From the NCBI GenBank assembly GCA_004802705.1, contig SGPL01000072.1, forward strand, positions 23,927 through 87,926: 64,000 bases of DNA, given 5' to 3'. Shown here in pieces: positions 23,250 to 34,479 of this stretch (the stretch's first letter is position 1; every line of letters starts with the position of its first letter). The notes below the pieces were generated by a model. The model had not been told where the DNA came from. It worked only from the letters and a program-made list of their open reading frames with translations, and did not search any database. A program made the position numbers and the translations under genes. Origin of the DNA: Bondarzewia mesenterica (Eukaryota > Basidiomycota > Agaricomycetes > Russulales > Bondarzewiaceae).

Positions 23250-26182
23250 ATGTCCCTGCGAATCCTCGTCCTTGGCAGCGGTGGCCGCGAGCATGCCCTA
23301 GCCTGGAAGCTCGCCCAGTCCGATCTCGTTCAGCACATCTTCGTCTGCCCCGGAAATGGCGGCACGAGCTCTGGCACGAAAATCACCAATGTCGCCGATG
23401 TGTCTCCCGCCGACTTTCCTGCGTTAGTCCGATGGGCAGTCGCGAACGAGGTATGTCCTTTTTTTTTTCCTGTCCGTGTAAAGGTTGAGTGCAGGTTCAC
23501 CCGGGTTTTTCTCCAGATTAATCTCGTGCTACCCGGGCCAGAGCAGCCATTGGTAGATGGTGTAGAGACATTCTTCCGCAAAGGTTCGTCCAAATCGTTT
23601 TGAGTACAGTCTGAAGTGTCCCCCGACGCTCGCCGCACAGTTGGCATCCCGGTGTTCGGGCCCAGTGCCCTCGCAGCCCGGATGGAAGGATCGAAAGCGT
23701 TTTCTAAAGACTTCATGGCCCGCCACTCCATCCCGACCGCCGCGTACCGCGTATTCAAGTCGTCACAAATAAAAGAGGCAATCGAGTACGTGCGCACTTG
23801 CGGTCACAAAGTCGTGTTGAAGGCGAGCGGCCTGGCTGGGGGCAAGGGCGTGCTCATTCCGGAAAGCGTGGGCGAAGCCATAGCCGGTTTGGAGGAAATC
23901 ATGGTCGCGAATGTCTTTGGCTCGGCAGGTGCGCCATCGACACTTTCTCGGCGAGAAATTTCTGGTTGGATCGGAACCTGATTGTATGCAGGCGACGAGG
24001 TGTTGGTCGAGGAATTGCTCACCGGCCCCGAGTTGTCCGTGCTCGCATTCTCGGACGGATACACCATCGTACCTCTTCCCGCTGCTCAGGACCACAAACG
24101 TATTGGCGAGGGTGATACAGGTCCGAATACGGGCGGCATGGGTGTCTACGCGCCCGCACCCGTCGCGACGCCGGCTGTCATGGAGCAAATCGTAAAAGAG
24201 ACTCTCAAGCCGACAATAGACGGCATGCGACGAGATGGTACTTCCTTTCCCTCTCCATATGCGTCCATAAGTATGCGTTTCCGACCTTGCGCGATGTGCT
24301 TCAGGCTTCCCTTTCGTCGGCATGCTCTTCACGGGTTTCATGCTCACAGAATCAGGCCCAAAGGTCCTCGAATACAACGTCCGCTTTGGTGACCCCGAGA
24401 CAGAGGCGCTTATGCTCCTCCTCGACGACAATACTGATTTAGCGGCTACAATTTTAGTGCGTGCCCTCTCCTGCCTTTTCACTCAAATATATATCTTTTC
24501 CTGCTCATTAATGGGATTCTAGTCTTGCGTAGAACATCGTTTAGATGCTGTAGAGATCAAAACTCGTCCTGGATTCGCTGTTTCTGTAATTATAGCTTCT
24601 GCAGGCTATCCTGGCAGTTATGCAAAGGGAAAGAATATCTCAATAGCGGAGGCCCCTTCTAGTGCGTTATTCGTTGTCAACTTTTTCTTTCCCTTTGGCA
24701 CAAGTATGTACAAGGGTATCAACTGATGCACTGTACATATCAGACGTGGTGGTTTTCCACTCGGGGACGACAAAAGTGGACAACGTCGTGAAAACTTCCG
24801 GCGGACGCGTGATCGCCGTCGCCGCATATGCTCCCACTTTGCGTGAGGCATTGGACGCCGTCTACGCCGGCGTCGACAAGGTTAATTTTGAGGGAAAGAC
24901 GTATCGTCAGGATATTGCTCACAGGCAAATCAGTCTCTTTTTCTTTTTACAATCGCTTCTATCTCACTATGCAATTTTAGAGCTTTAAAAACCGACAGAA
25001 ATTCTTACGGCCTGACATACGCTCAAGCAGGCGTGTCCGTGGATGCAGGCAATTCGCTCGTAGAAGCCATTAAGCCATATGTACGGGCAACCCGCCGGTC
25101 GGGCGCGGACGCTGAGATCGGCGGGTTTGGCGGCGTGTTCGATCTCAAGGCGACTGGGTATAAAGATCCAGTGCTCGTGAGCGGTACTGATGGCGTCGGT
25201 ACGAAGCTACGGGTCGCCGTCGATGCGGACATCCATGATACTGTCGGTACGTGCCTCGGAGCGCAAACGTGCGACGCCTTCGGTACTCAACTTTTTCCTC
25301 CGTTAGGCATCGACCTCGTCGCAATGTCCGTGAATGACCTTATCGTGCAAGGCGCGGAACCCCTGTATTTCTTGGATTATTATGGGTGCAGCAAACTCGA
25401 AGTCCCTGTCGCCTCACAGGTGATCAAGGGCATCGCGGTCGGTTGTCAGCGAGCAGGGTGTGCTTTGATCGGCGGTGAGACCGCAGAGATGCCAGGGATG
25501 TACCAGCCGGGTGAGCACCTCGATCACACATCAACCCAACAAAGTAAAATGATCATTGACGGCTCATTCATTCGTAAGGCGACTACGATCTCGCCGGTTT
25601 CGCGGTGGGCGCCGTGGAGCGCGCGCAGATTCTTCCGCGCCCCGACATCGCCGTTGGCGACATCCTGCTCGGCATCGCCTCCTCAGGGCTGCACTCGAAC
25701 GGCTTCTCTCTCGTCCGCAAGGTCGTCTCGCTTTCCGGATTTACCTACGCATCGCCTTGTCCATGGGATCCAGAGACGACGCTCGGCCGCGCGCTTCTCG
25801 AGCCGACCAAAATATACATCCAGGCGCTCCTCCCCGCGGTCAAGGCCGGTCTCCTCAAGGGCATGTCGCACATCACCGGCGGCGGCTTCGTCGAGAACAT
25901 CCCTCGTGTACTTCCAAAGGGCCTCGGATGCTATGTGGACGCGTCAGCGTGGGAGCTCCGCCCGTGTTCAAGTTCCTGCTCAAGCAGGGCAGGATTGCGC
26001 CCCTGGAGATGGCGCGGACGTTCAACAACGGCATCGGGATGGTGCTCGTGGTCGCACCTTCCGAGGTCGACGCTGTCATCAAGTCCCTGGCAGACGTAGG
26101 AGAACCAAAAGTATATAAAATCGGGCAGATTACTGACAAAGCAGGCGTGGAGATGAGGAATCTGGATGGGTGGACAGCGTAG
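23250..26182 (+). CDS. ADE5,7: Bifunctional GAR synthetase / AIR synthetase
   Basis: Steps 2 and 5 of purine synthesis: phosphoribosylamine-glycine ligase (N-terminal) fused to phosphoribosylformylglycinamidine cyclo-ligase (C-terminal), as in other fungi; cytosolic. The GARS half begins '[20 protein letters not shown]' and has '[17 protein letters not shown]' (ATP-grasp), '[12 protein letters not shown]' and '[14 protein letters not shown]'. The AIRS half (from ~24980) has '[15 protein letters not shown]', '[13 protein letters not shown]', '[14 protein letters not shown]', '[11 protein letters not shown]' and '[15 protein letters not shown]'. Exons: 23250-23450, 23517-23583, 23641-23928, 23992-24237, 24305-24456, 24523-24661, 24744-24924, then from 24981. 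The 24925-24980 intron is GC-AG. Near 25958 the frame breaks by one base ('ASAWEL' in one frame, '[11 protein letters not shown]' in another). As read, the product would lose about 75 C-terminal residues. A missing C in a C-run from sequencing is the simplest explanation. Confidence 0.9.
24925..24980 (+). other. GC-AG intron in ADE5,7
   Basis: 56-nt intron with donor CAG|GCAAAT and acceptor TTTTAG. Joining CAC-AG to A-GCT gives 'DIAHRALKTD', the expected link from GARS to AIRS. No GT donor nearby keeps this frame. Confidence 0.85.
25950..25966 (+). other. Probable one-base deletion (frame break) in ADE5,7
   Basis: The conserved AIRS sequence passes from frame 3 (ending TGG GAG CTC) to frame 2 (CCG CCC GTG) with one shared C at 25958. 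The family expects Leu-Pro-Pro here, so a single C appears to be missing. No splice site pair fits. Confidence 0.85.
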
Positions 26183-26852
26183 ATACATTCCCGCCGTACA
26201 AAAACTGCACAATGATATTGCGCTACCATCCGTATAAGTATCGATGTGCGATATTACTGATTTGGTCAACGTCAGAAGACCATGGGGAAGCACGGAGATT
26301 GTTCTTTTGGGAGGGGGTGATATGATGAGAAGCATGGTGACAGTGGGGAAAAAGAAAAGCACAGATGGCTGCCACAGGCACATACCATACGAAAGCCGAG
26401 ACACAAGAAACTAATAGTAAGCGTAGATAGCCTTTATGTGCACGGACCAGGACAGGATAGACAAGAGAGTAGAGAGTGTGGATCTAAAGAAGCACATAAC
26501 AACAGAGATGCACAGTGAGAGATGAACGACCTTGATGCTGGGGGACGGATCTGTGGGTCCGTGACATGCTGGAGATTGGTTTATCGGGGTGTACGACGCA
26601 CAGACGGAAAAGGGGATTGGAAAAGGGGCAAGGAGAAGGAAACAGTGAGAAATGAGGTCAAAGATATGAAAATATGTGTGCCGAGGGGCAAGTCAAAACA
26701 AATATAAAGATGTCTGAAAGAAAAATAGAATCGCGATACCCAAGTGAAAAGCACAAGCAAAGGGGAAGCCTACACGAAGCGCGGGAGAAATATGAATGTC
26801 GAAGAATGAGAAAGATCAAGCGAAAGAAGAAAGGGCAGGCTGGCTAGCCATT
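26183..26852. other. Convergent 3' region
   Basis: About 670 bases between converging stops, purine-rich on the plus strand around 26440-26840. No gene is supported. Confidence 0.6.
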
Positions 26853-29039
26853 TTACGCCGAAACAGTAATTTCCTTGGAAGCATCCGGTGCCCCGTTGGC
26901 AACCGCGGCGAACGAAACGGGAAGTTTGTTCACGGTGCGATCCTGGTGAACCACAGGGGCTGCAGCGGCGGCCTCAGAAGCCGGTTTTGACACCTATGAC
27001 AATAATGTCAATCGGGTCACCGACGTAGTAACATAATATCTTTATACCTGCTGAGGCTGGGCTGCGCGGAAGGAATCCGGAGTCTGGCTGCGCGACGAAG
27101 AGTCCTTCGTACTGTCCTTGCGCGCAGGCGGAGGAGCCTGCAAGACCTGGGCAGCGGTGGGCCCATTGACATGCCCGTTGAACGCAGGGCTTCGTGACGG
27201 AGGAGTCGTCGACCCTCCAAGAACGGGGAATTCATCGGCGTTAGGCACACGTTGTTTTGGAATCGATGGCCTGGAAGGGCGAGGTCCATTCACAGCGTGG
27301 TTGAACTGTTTCGGGCCGCTCGGTGTGCGCACGCGGCTCGCGGCCGCCTCAGCAGCGCCACCAATGTTCTCCTGAGGGGGAGCATTGTCCTTGAACTGCA
27401 AGTCAGCGGTGTCTGCATATAGATTTGAAAGAAAAGTTACTTACATCATTAACGTTCATCGCAGCGAGTTGTTCCTCAATTGGAGCGATACCATTGCTAT
27501 TGGCATTGCCGTTTACAAATGGCGGGGGACGAAACCGGCCGCCCCGGCCTGCAAAATTTGGCTGGTGAGGAGGAGCAGTGTCTGGCATGACATGCGGGAA
27601 ACGGCATTCATCGCTAACGAAGAAAAAATATATGAGCGATGAAAAGGAGTCTCTAACAAAGAAGCTACATACCCGTTCCTGCACCTTCCTGAGGGGAAGA
27701 AGAGGCAAGGTGGTTTGCGACCTCCGAAAGATTGTCGACGGAAGCTTCCCCTACGATGATGCCCCATGCCATCGCGATGACCTCCGGGACCGAAACCCTC
27801 GGGTCCGTGGAAGGGTGCAGGCTTCTGCATACCATTCGTGTCTGAAATACCCCGCTGGGTAGGTTGCGCAGGATACTGACCAGAGTCACGACGAGGATCA
27901 TAGTTGGACATAGGGTGGCTCGGAGGCTGATATACAGGCGACTGTGGGCCGCCATTGACCGGGGGAAGAGAGGTTACGGGAAGCGGGACAGAGGTAGGTA
28001 CTGGGTGGGGATAGGATGGCGATACTGGCGAGATCGCACCATACGGCACAGGCGCCTGGGCACCCGTTGGACTAAAGGGACCTTGGGCCGGAGACATGAT
28101 CTCTGAGCCGGACCTAGCATGGACCATCGGAGGGGCGGAGTGAGGACCAGGCTGAGGTGACATCGGTGTTAGATGGAGAGGAGGCGGGATGCCATTAGGA
28201 GGCTGAAAGGACGGTGGGGGCATCGGATAGAAGTTAGGTGGGTAAGGATGGGGGTTCATAGGGTCGTAAGGAGCGGGGTACTGAGCGGGGGGAGGCATGG
28301 GTCCTTGATAATAAGGGCCCTGGGGGTGGGCAAACATGCAAGATGCGCCATATCGGCAAGCAGGGAAATACCTGCAAGGAATTAACCGCGCAATCTCAGG
28401 AGGGGGAAGGTTGGAGATGAGACCTCCCTGCGGGTGCTGGTCGTCCGCAGGTGGTGGGGGCGGAGGGTAGTAGGGAACAGCGCCGTCGGGAAGAGGCGGA
28501 ACAGGCATGCCGGGATAGTACGCATAGGGACCAGGTGGTGGTATGTAGTAGCCCTTGGAGGGATCGACGTTAGGGTCGTGAGGGTAGACAGGCTGGGGAT
28601 GGAAAGCCTCGGTGTTCGTTTTTGCGGAACCCGCTTCACGGAGAAGGTCAAGGATGGCGGGGTCTGACGTGTACTGCTCGGGCACGCCTTGGCTCGACGC
28701 GTGGTTCGGGTCGGCACCTGGGAAAGGGACATAAAGATGATAACGATGTGCGTATGGGAGTGGTGAGAGGAACTGCATACCTCTGTCGAGAAGAGCCTTG
28801 ACCACGTCGTAGTGACTGTTTTTAACTGCTTCAATGAGCGGTGTTACCCCATCCTGATCTTGATGTAAAGACGTGTCAGCTAGGCTCGGCAGGGCTACAT
28901 GGTTGCCCCTTTGGAAGAAATGACGATCAAGTGAAAACTGACCATTGATCTCGACATCGGCGGGCGCTGCCTGAGCCAAAAGTTCATTTACTTTTGCGAG
29001 GTCGCCCTCCGAGCTAGCCTTCCAAAGTTCAGAGACCAT
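26853..29039 (-). CDS. Ankyrin-repeat and CCCH zinc-finger protein
   Basis: Likely RNA-binding regulator. ATG 29039 starts 'MVSELWKASSEGDLAKVNEL'. The first three exons form ankyrin-type helices, with 'DGVTPLIEAVKNSHYDVVKA' as a consensus-like repeat, then 'LLDRGADPNHA'. A long proline/tyrosine-rich region follows, with two CCCH fingers: 'CRYFPACRYGASCMFAH' (C-x5-C-x5-C-x3-H) and, across an intron, C-x7-C-x5-C-x3-H ('CLFFPSGRCRNG' + 'DECRFPH'). The middle is rich in Pro, Tyr and Gly. The tail ends 'NKLPVSFAAVANGAPDASKE' then 'ITVSA', with TAA at 26855-26853. Ankyrin-plus-CCCH proteins are known in plants (tandem zinc-finger group) and fungi; the RNA target is unknown. There are about six exons and all join in frame. 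Confidence 0.85.
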
Positions 29040-29404
29040 TTGCTCTTGAATGAATAATTAGAGAGGCGGGAAAATGACCAGAAGGGAGGAGACCGAGATC
29101 AAGGAAGAAAATGGTGTGGAGAGAGGTGGAGGAAAAGAAGAGAAAGGGTAAGCAGGGTGAGGACGGAGGAGGTGAGTGCCAACCAGCCAATCCGCCACCG
29201 GTCTGCTCGAAAAATTGCCTGGGAAAGATCTCGATAGCAGATCAGACTCTTCGCTTTCACGTAAGTAATCCAGTCCTCCTCTCCCCGGAAATCTACGGGA
29301 CGGCCCCCTTCCTTCCGCACGAATCACCTGAATTCAATCGAATCCAATTACTCGAATATTGCATGTCTAACTACGGCGAGTCCGCTAGCTCAGTACACAA
29401 CATT
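29040..29404. other. Intergenic, same-strand pair
   Basis: About 365 bases between the GPD stop and the ankyrin/CCCH start, both minus strand. Rich in GGAGG/GAAGA-type purine runs on the plus strand (pyrimidine tract on the coding strand), a common feature of fungal promoters. No gene was seen. Confidence 0.6.
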
Positions 29405-31092
29405 CTACGCCGTATCCAGTCCCAATTTTTTCATCAGATCTCGCACAGGCGCCCCTGCCTTCTCGGGCAAATCCAGCTCACGAATTGGCGGATGCTCCAT
29501 CAAGTGGCGCGCGCGATCTTTCACATCCTTGCCTACAGAAAAGAGCGGTCAGCGTTTATGTCCCGCGGCAGCAAGTCATCTGCCGGCCTAACCTTCATAC
29601 AGCACCTCGTACACCTGATATCGGCGTGAAGCCTCCGTCAGTCCGGCACACACAGAAATAATTACGTGCACATACCCCAATAGCGATGGGAGCGGGTATT
29701 CCGAGGTCATCTACAATCGCTTTCAATCCTTTGGCGGTTGAGACACCTTCGGCCACGCTACCAAGCGTGCGGATGATCTCCTCCAGCGTCTCGCCTTTTC
29801 CAAGTCGGTAGCCAACTGTATAATTACGACTCGTGGGCGAGCTGCACGTCAAGAACAGATCCCCAACCCCAGCCAAAGAGAGGAATGTCAGCGGATTAGC
29901 ACCGTACGCCTGGCCAATCCTCGTCATCTCAGCCAACCCGCGAGTAATTAAACCTATAACGTGTCAACGCGTCTGACGCTGACGCTGAATGAGAACACCA
30001 CCGGACGTACTAGCACGCGTGTTGTTTTCGAAACCAAGTCCTGCGGCGATCCCTGTTGCAATGGCATACACGTTCTTCAACGCGCCCGCTAGCTCGACCC
30101 CGATAGGATCGCCGCCTGTGTAACTGGCATCGCTGTCAGTATACAGAAGATACGTACTGCGCGGATGGGCAACGAACCAGCGAAACCATGGCTGATGGAA
30201 TATTTGCGATGCCTTCTCCGCGTGTTCTGCAGACAGTGATGCTACAGAAACGGAAGTCGGTTGCCTTCTGACGACTGCACCTCACGTTAGAAAGGCGCCT
30301 CTGGATCCCGAAGCATGATATTCGTACTTTCTTTCGCGAAGGATGGCCCAGACTAGGGCAAGATCACGTTCCAGCAAGACGCAATAATAAAACGCGCGGT
30401 ACCCGGGTGCTCACAATGAACGTTGCGACTCGTGCAATATCTTTTCCGCAGGTGTCGACGATGATCTCTAAGGTCAGTGCATTTGTGGCAATTTCGATAC
30501 CCTTATTGACGAAGATGAGTAACGGCAAGTTCTGCTCGTTAAGACGCGGTCTCAATTGCGTCAAGGTCGACCTGGATGAAACGCATCAGAGTCAAATAAT
30601 TCGAACAGTTGGCGGAAACCGGTACCTTACACCGTCTGTGGGGATAGCAAACAACAGTACATCGACCTGTTTGATCAACTCAGCATCAGGGAACTCAGGA
30701 CCCAACGCTGTGATTTTGTGATCAAAATCATGGTCCTGGAGATATCGCGGGTTTCGATGATGCTTGTTGAAATATTCGACAACATCTGCCTCACGCGACC
30801 ACATATAGACTTCGTGTTCCGAGTCTCCCAGATGGTCTGCAAGACAGCTGCCAAAGTTACCGGCACCAAAGACGAGGACTTTTGACTTGGGACACGGCGA
30901 GCGCGAGGGTGAAGGATACATGGTAAAACCGGATGGCTGGGTACGGCGGTGACGGGTGTATGCGCGAGTGGGGACGACGAAAGGTTGGGGCGGGAGATAC
31001 GCGTTTGGAAATTTGGAGCGCAGGTGGGGGAGGGTGGCTGAGATGCGGTTCGCGTTGCCTTGGAGGGAGATGAACGTCCTCGCAGTCAGCAT
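29405..31092 (-). CDS. GPD1: NAD-dependent glycerol-3-phosphate dehydrogenase
   Basis: Reduces dihydroxyacetone phosphate to glycerol-3-phosphate with NADH, for glycerol/osmolyte and lipid synthesis and redox balance. Exon 1 (from ATG 31092) has the Rossmann motif 'VLVFGAGNFGSCLADHLG' and 'EVYMWSREADVVEYFNKHH'. Later exons have 'LIFVNKGIEIATNALTLEII', 'SGPSFAKE', 'ELAGALKNVYAIATGIAAG' (catalytic Lys in ALKN) and 'LGFENNTRA'. Then come 'AGVGDLFLTCSSPTSRNYTV' and the C-terminal 'APVRDLMKKLGLDTA', with TAG at 29407-29405. Unlike cytosolic homologues there is a ~70-residue N-terminal stretch with many Arg/Lys and no Asp/Glu, resembling a mitochondrial presequence. A second in-frame Met at residue 58 could start a cytosolic form. 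The start lies 330 bp from SED5 (divergent). Confidence 0.9.
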
Positions 31093-31422
31093 AAGAAGGG
31101 CTCCTTCTTTTTCAGAAAGGCATCAGACGCAGAGAGAATTATTTCAACCTCGGTGATTCTCAAGTGCTTTCTCGGTTTGCATCGGGAAGTGGGGAACCAT
31201 GGGGTCACAGTGTGTCACGAATTTTCGTCACGTTCTGTAGTCTGTGACCAGTGCAGGTTGTTGTGCGTTCCCGTCAGTGCCTTGACCGGATTCAAGCCGA
31301 CCAACTACGTCCTAGGACATACATCCCACACTCCTTCACCTCTTCAATAATTCTTCCTTCACACCTCTCGTCCTGGACGTATAACTACCACCTTACATAT
31401 ATCTTATCCCTATTTCTACAAT
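31093..31422. promoter_or_regulatory. Shared divergent promoter GPD / SED5
   Basis: 330 bp between opposing ATGs must hold both promoters. A TATA-like catatat lies near 31396 shortly before the SED5 start, but no clear core element was identified. Confidence 0.5.
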
Positions 31423-32822
31423 ATGCCCGGCATACAAGATCGCACGAACGAGTTCCGGGCGTGCGTTGAATCCATACGAAACAGGTCGTCGCTCCCCGCG
31501 CGGGCGGTGGAGAAGCAGCGGCTATTGCAGCAGGGGAGGGAGAGTCCCAAGAGCGAATTCTCGCGTACGGCATCCTCCATTGCCAAGGACATCAGCACGA
31601 CGTCCACGAAGCTTGGGAAGCTGGCCCAATGTGAGTGCCTCGAACAACTGCGCAGGCGGGCAAGGGCTGAACAGACCGCGGCCGTTCATAGTGGCGAAAC
31701 GAAAAACCCTTTTCGATGATCGGCCAGTGGAGATTAGTGTATGCATATCTTTTGAATTATAGCTGGATCGTGTCACTGAAGTCGAGCCCATGGTGGGTGT
31801 TACCTGAATTTGGAACAGGAACTCACCTTCGTGATCAAGCAAGACATCGCGAATATAAACAAGCAGATCGCGACCCTTCAAGCGTATACGAAGCAGCAGA
31901 AAGCTCACAGTTCTTCCAAGACACCCGAGGGAAAACAGGTGGAAGAACACAATCACAATGTGGTTATGTTACTGCAGAATAAGTTGGCAGACACGAGTAT
32001 GGCTTTCAAGGCTGTCTTGGAGATTCGGACCCAGGTGAGTTGCCGTGCATCCCTGTATGCGAGTTGTTGCCGATGCCCGGATGTAGAACATGAAAGAATC
32101 GAAGGACCGGACAGAACAGTTCATGTATTCTACGGCGTCGGCTACAAACCAGGCGCCTGCCAGTACGTGCCTTCTTGCACATTGAAACGGTTGCATACTC
32201 TGATACTTGACTGTTGCGAATCCATGCAGACTCATACCTTTTCTCAAGTACACAACGCCAGGACCCCATGGGCGACGGTTCATCAGGCCGGTACGACGCG
32301 AAGGGAAAGGGACGAGCAACGCCCAATGGTGACATGCTCGCTTTGGATCTCGATCACGCAGAAGAGGGTGGTATTGGACAAAACGGTGGAGGTGCATTTA
32401 TGCAGATGCAGCTTGTTGAGCAGCAGGTACGTCTTCGCCGCTCTTTTCAGCGGACCACATCCAACTCAACGTTGCATTCTTCCAGGATACCTACATCCAA
32501 TCTCGTTCGACCGCGATTGAGTCGATAGAGTCTACTATCGCCGAGCTCGGACAGATATTCAATCAACTAGCGCATATGGTCGCGGAGCAGCGAGAGACGG
32601 TTCAGCGAATTGATGCCGATACTATGGACATCGCTTCGAACGTCGGCGGTGCGCAGCGGGAGCTGCTCAAATACTATGCTAGCATCTCGAGCAATCGATG
32701 GTTGATGTTGAAGGTGTTCGGGGTGCTCATTGTTTTTGTGAGTTCTTCCCGTCCACGTCGTACGCCCGCCGTACTAAATCGGGCTGTTCTCGCAGTTCCT
32801 CATCTTTATCTTGGTTTCATGA
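31423..32822 (+). CDS. SED5: Syntaxin-5 family t-SNARE
   Basis: Qa-SNARE of the early Golgi, needed for ER-Golgi and intra-Golgi fusion. Seven exons (31423-31630, 31692-31738, 31819-32034, 32087-32162, 32230-32426, 32486-32737, 32796-32822) give 340 residues, the size of yeast Sed5. The N-terminus 'MPGIQDRTNEFRACVESI' is the Sed5 peptide that binds Sly1. 'KTLFDDRPVEIS' and 'ELTFVIKQDIANINKQI' belong to the Habc region. The SNARE helix is in exon 6 ('DTYIQSRSTAIESIESTIAE', 'LGQIFNQLAHMVAEQ'); the ionic-layer Gln fits the 'IFNQLAHMV' stretch. The tail anchor 'WLMLKVFGVLIVF' + 'FLIFILVS' is cut by an intron and ends at TGA 32820-32822. Confidence 0.92.
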
Positions 32823-33005
32823 CATCTCTCTACACGGCTGGAGCCGCGCTTGTATATGTGTATATACTCTAGGACTTATGCTTTCGGACACTTCATGGCC
32901 ATCTAGACTGAACATGTAGGATCCATCTTCATCCAAACCGCGAACGTAGGTGAGAAATTGGAATGACAAGCGGCACAGCACTATGCAATCTCTATTCACG
33001 TCCGC

Positions 33006-34203
33006 TCATCCTACAGGTATCGCATTGACACCTGTCCCCAGGGGCTTCGACCTCGCGCCCCTNGTCTTTTTCTTCACGTGCTTCTTCCCTCCACGGTGCG
33101 TCTGACCGTCATCCTCGTCGCCGACAGTCCATGTTCGTTTCATCATGGGTGCATCGCCTTCGCCAGAAGTAGTCGAGAAACGCTGCGGTCGGTCAGGTTG
33201 TACCTGCTCCCCGTTTGATGCAGCCTTCTGCAGCTTCTTTGTCTGGGGAGGGTGTCAGATATTATCAAAGGACATACAAAAGCTCGTAAGAAAGTCATCT
33301 CACCCTTTGCGTTGCAAGCTCCTTGTTCCGCTCCTTCAGCTTCGCTAACCTGTTCTCGCTCTTTCCTCCTCCGCCCGCCGTAAGCTCAACATTGATTTTC
33401 CGACTGTCAAGGGTCGAGTGATGCAGTTTGAGCGCTTGTTGTAAGGAGCTCTTGTTAGTGAACTCTAAGAAAGCGCATCCCTTGGATTTTGCGACCGTTG
33501 TGCCCGCTCGAGTCTGTTTGGATGTTAGGAGGCGGACAACGGGCGGTGGATCTGTGGGGATAAGGGAAAGCTCAGAATGGGAGCGTAAAAGTGAAGCTAA
33601 AAGGATGACAGACCGCAAGTGGAAAAGTGTTCTTCAATGGCCAGTTTTGTAGTCGTGTACTTTAGGTTTCCTGACAGACGACATGATTGCGTGAAATAAA
33701 TAAAGGGAAGAGATGTGAAGGGAGCTAGCTGACGCACCGACAAAGAGAATGAACCTCTGTTTTGAGTTCGATTTAGAGCTTACCTCGTTGCCCTCCTCAT
33801 CGACATCCCCCGCATCGTCTGTTGCGGCCTTGTCCTTCCGTTTCTTCCTTCTGTTTTCCCCTTCGCCATCGTGCTCCTTCTTGTCCTCTGCTGCTGGCGC
33901 TGCCCGAATGTCGACCCCATCCTCTCCCTCGCCCCTCTTCCTCTTCTTCGCCAGCCTCTGACCATCTCCCTGACCCTCTGTCTTACGCTCGTGCTTCCTC
34001 CCCTTCGCACTCGATCCGGACGCACCAAACGTTTGAACTTTCTGCGCATCGCCCGCCACTTCAGCCAGATCCTGATCTTCGGGGACAGGAACGTCAAGAA
34101 TAGATTCATCCTGCTCGATTCCCTTGCCCTTGCCCTTTCGTTCTCGGAAAGCAAGTGCTTTCTTTTGCTTCTTGGTCAATTTGGAGCTGCTCGCGGATGG
34201 CAT
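33006..34203 (-). CDS. NOP6: Nucleolar RNA-binding protein NOP6
   Basis: RRM protein of small-subunit ribosome assembly. ATG 34203 starts 'MPSASSSKLTKKQKKALAFR', then a Lys/Glu-rich linker with nuclear-localisation-like clusters ('RLAKKRKRGEG', 'RRKKRKDK'). The RRM follows: 'SKQRFILFVG' + 'NLKYTT' (RNP2), 'PPPVVRLLTSK', 'SKGCAFLEF' (RNP1) and 'LKLHHSTLDSRKINVELTAG'. The tail has 'KSENRLAKLKERNKELATQR', 'KRTWTVGDEDDGQTHRGGKK' and 'GTGVNAIPVG', typical of fungal Nop6. The undetermined base 33063 is the third position of a Thr codon (ACN) and does not change the protein. An in-frame ATG at 34323 could extend it by 40 residues but does not fit the family N-terminus. Confidence 0.9.
33063..33063. 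other. Undetermined base N
   Basis: Ambiguous base in the last NOP6 exon at a silent codon position. Confidence 0.98.
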
Positions 34204-34368
34204 GTGAATCGTGTGAGGGAGCGAGAGGCGAGCCCAGGTAGTGTCAAAAGACGGAAGAAGATATGACTGACGAAAAAGGAAACTGAGATTCTTGATTTGG
34301 AAATCATAATTTGGGACGACCATGTTCAGACCTCAGCCGTCCCAAAAAAAAGATGATGTTGGCCAACG

Positions 34369-34376
34369 TATAAAAG
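34369..34376 (+). promoter_or_regulatory. TATA box
   Basis: TATAAAAG located 104 nt before the ATG of the Kre9-like gene at 34480, inside the 276-bp region shared with NOP6. Consistent with a regulated promoter for the secreted protein. Confidence 0.65.
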
Positions 34377-34479
34377 CAGGCGAGGTCCTTCGTTTCTCCC
34401 CATCACGCCCCGTTTCACGACCCCGACGACGATACAACTTACTCTATTTCTTACCCCACAAAAGCTAGTTCTATTCACG

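Noticed and set aside
34204..34323. 40-residue N-terminal extension of NOP6 from ATG 34323
   Set aside because: The extension is hydrophobic and unlike Nop6 N-termini. The ATG at 34203 precedes the typical 'KLTKKQKKALAF'. It also lies close to the TATA box of the divergent gene.
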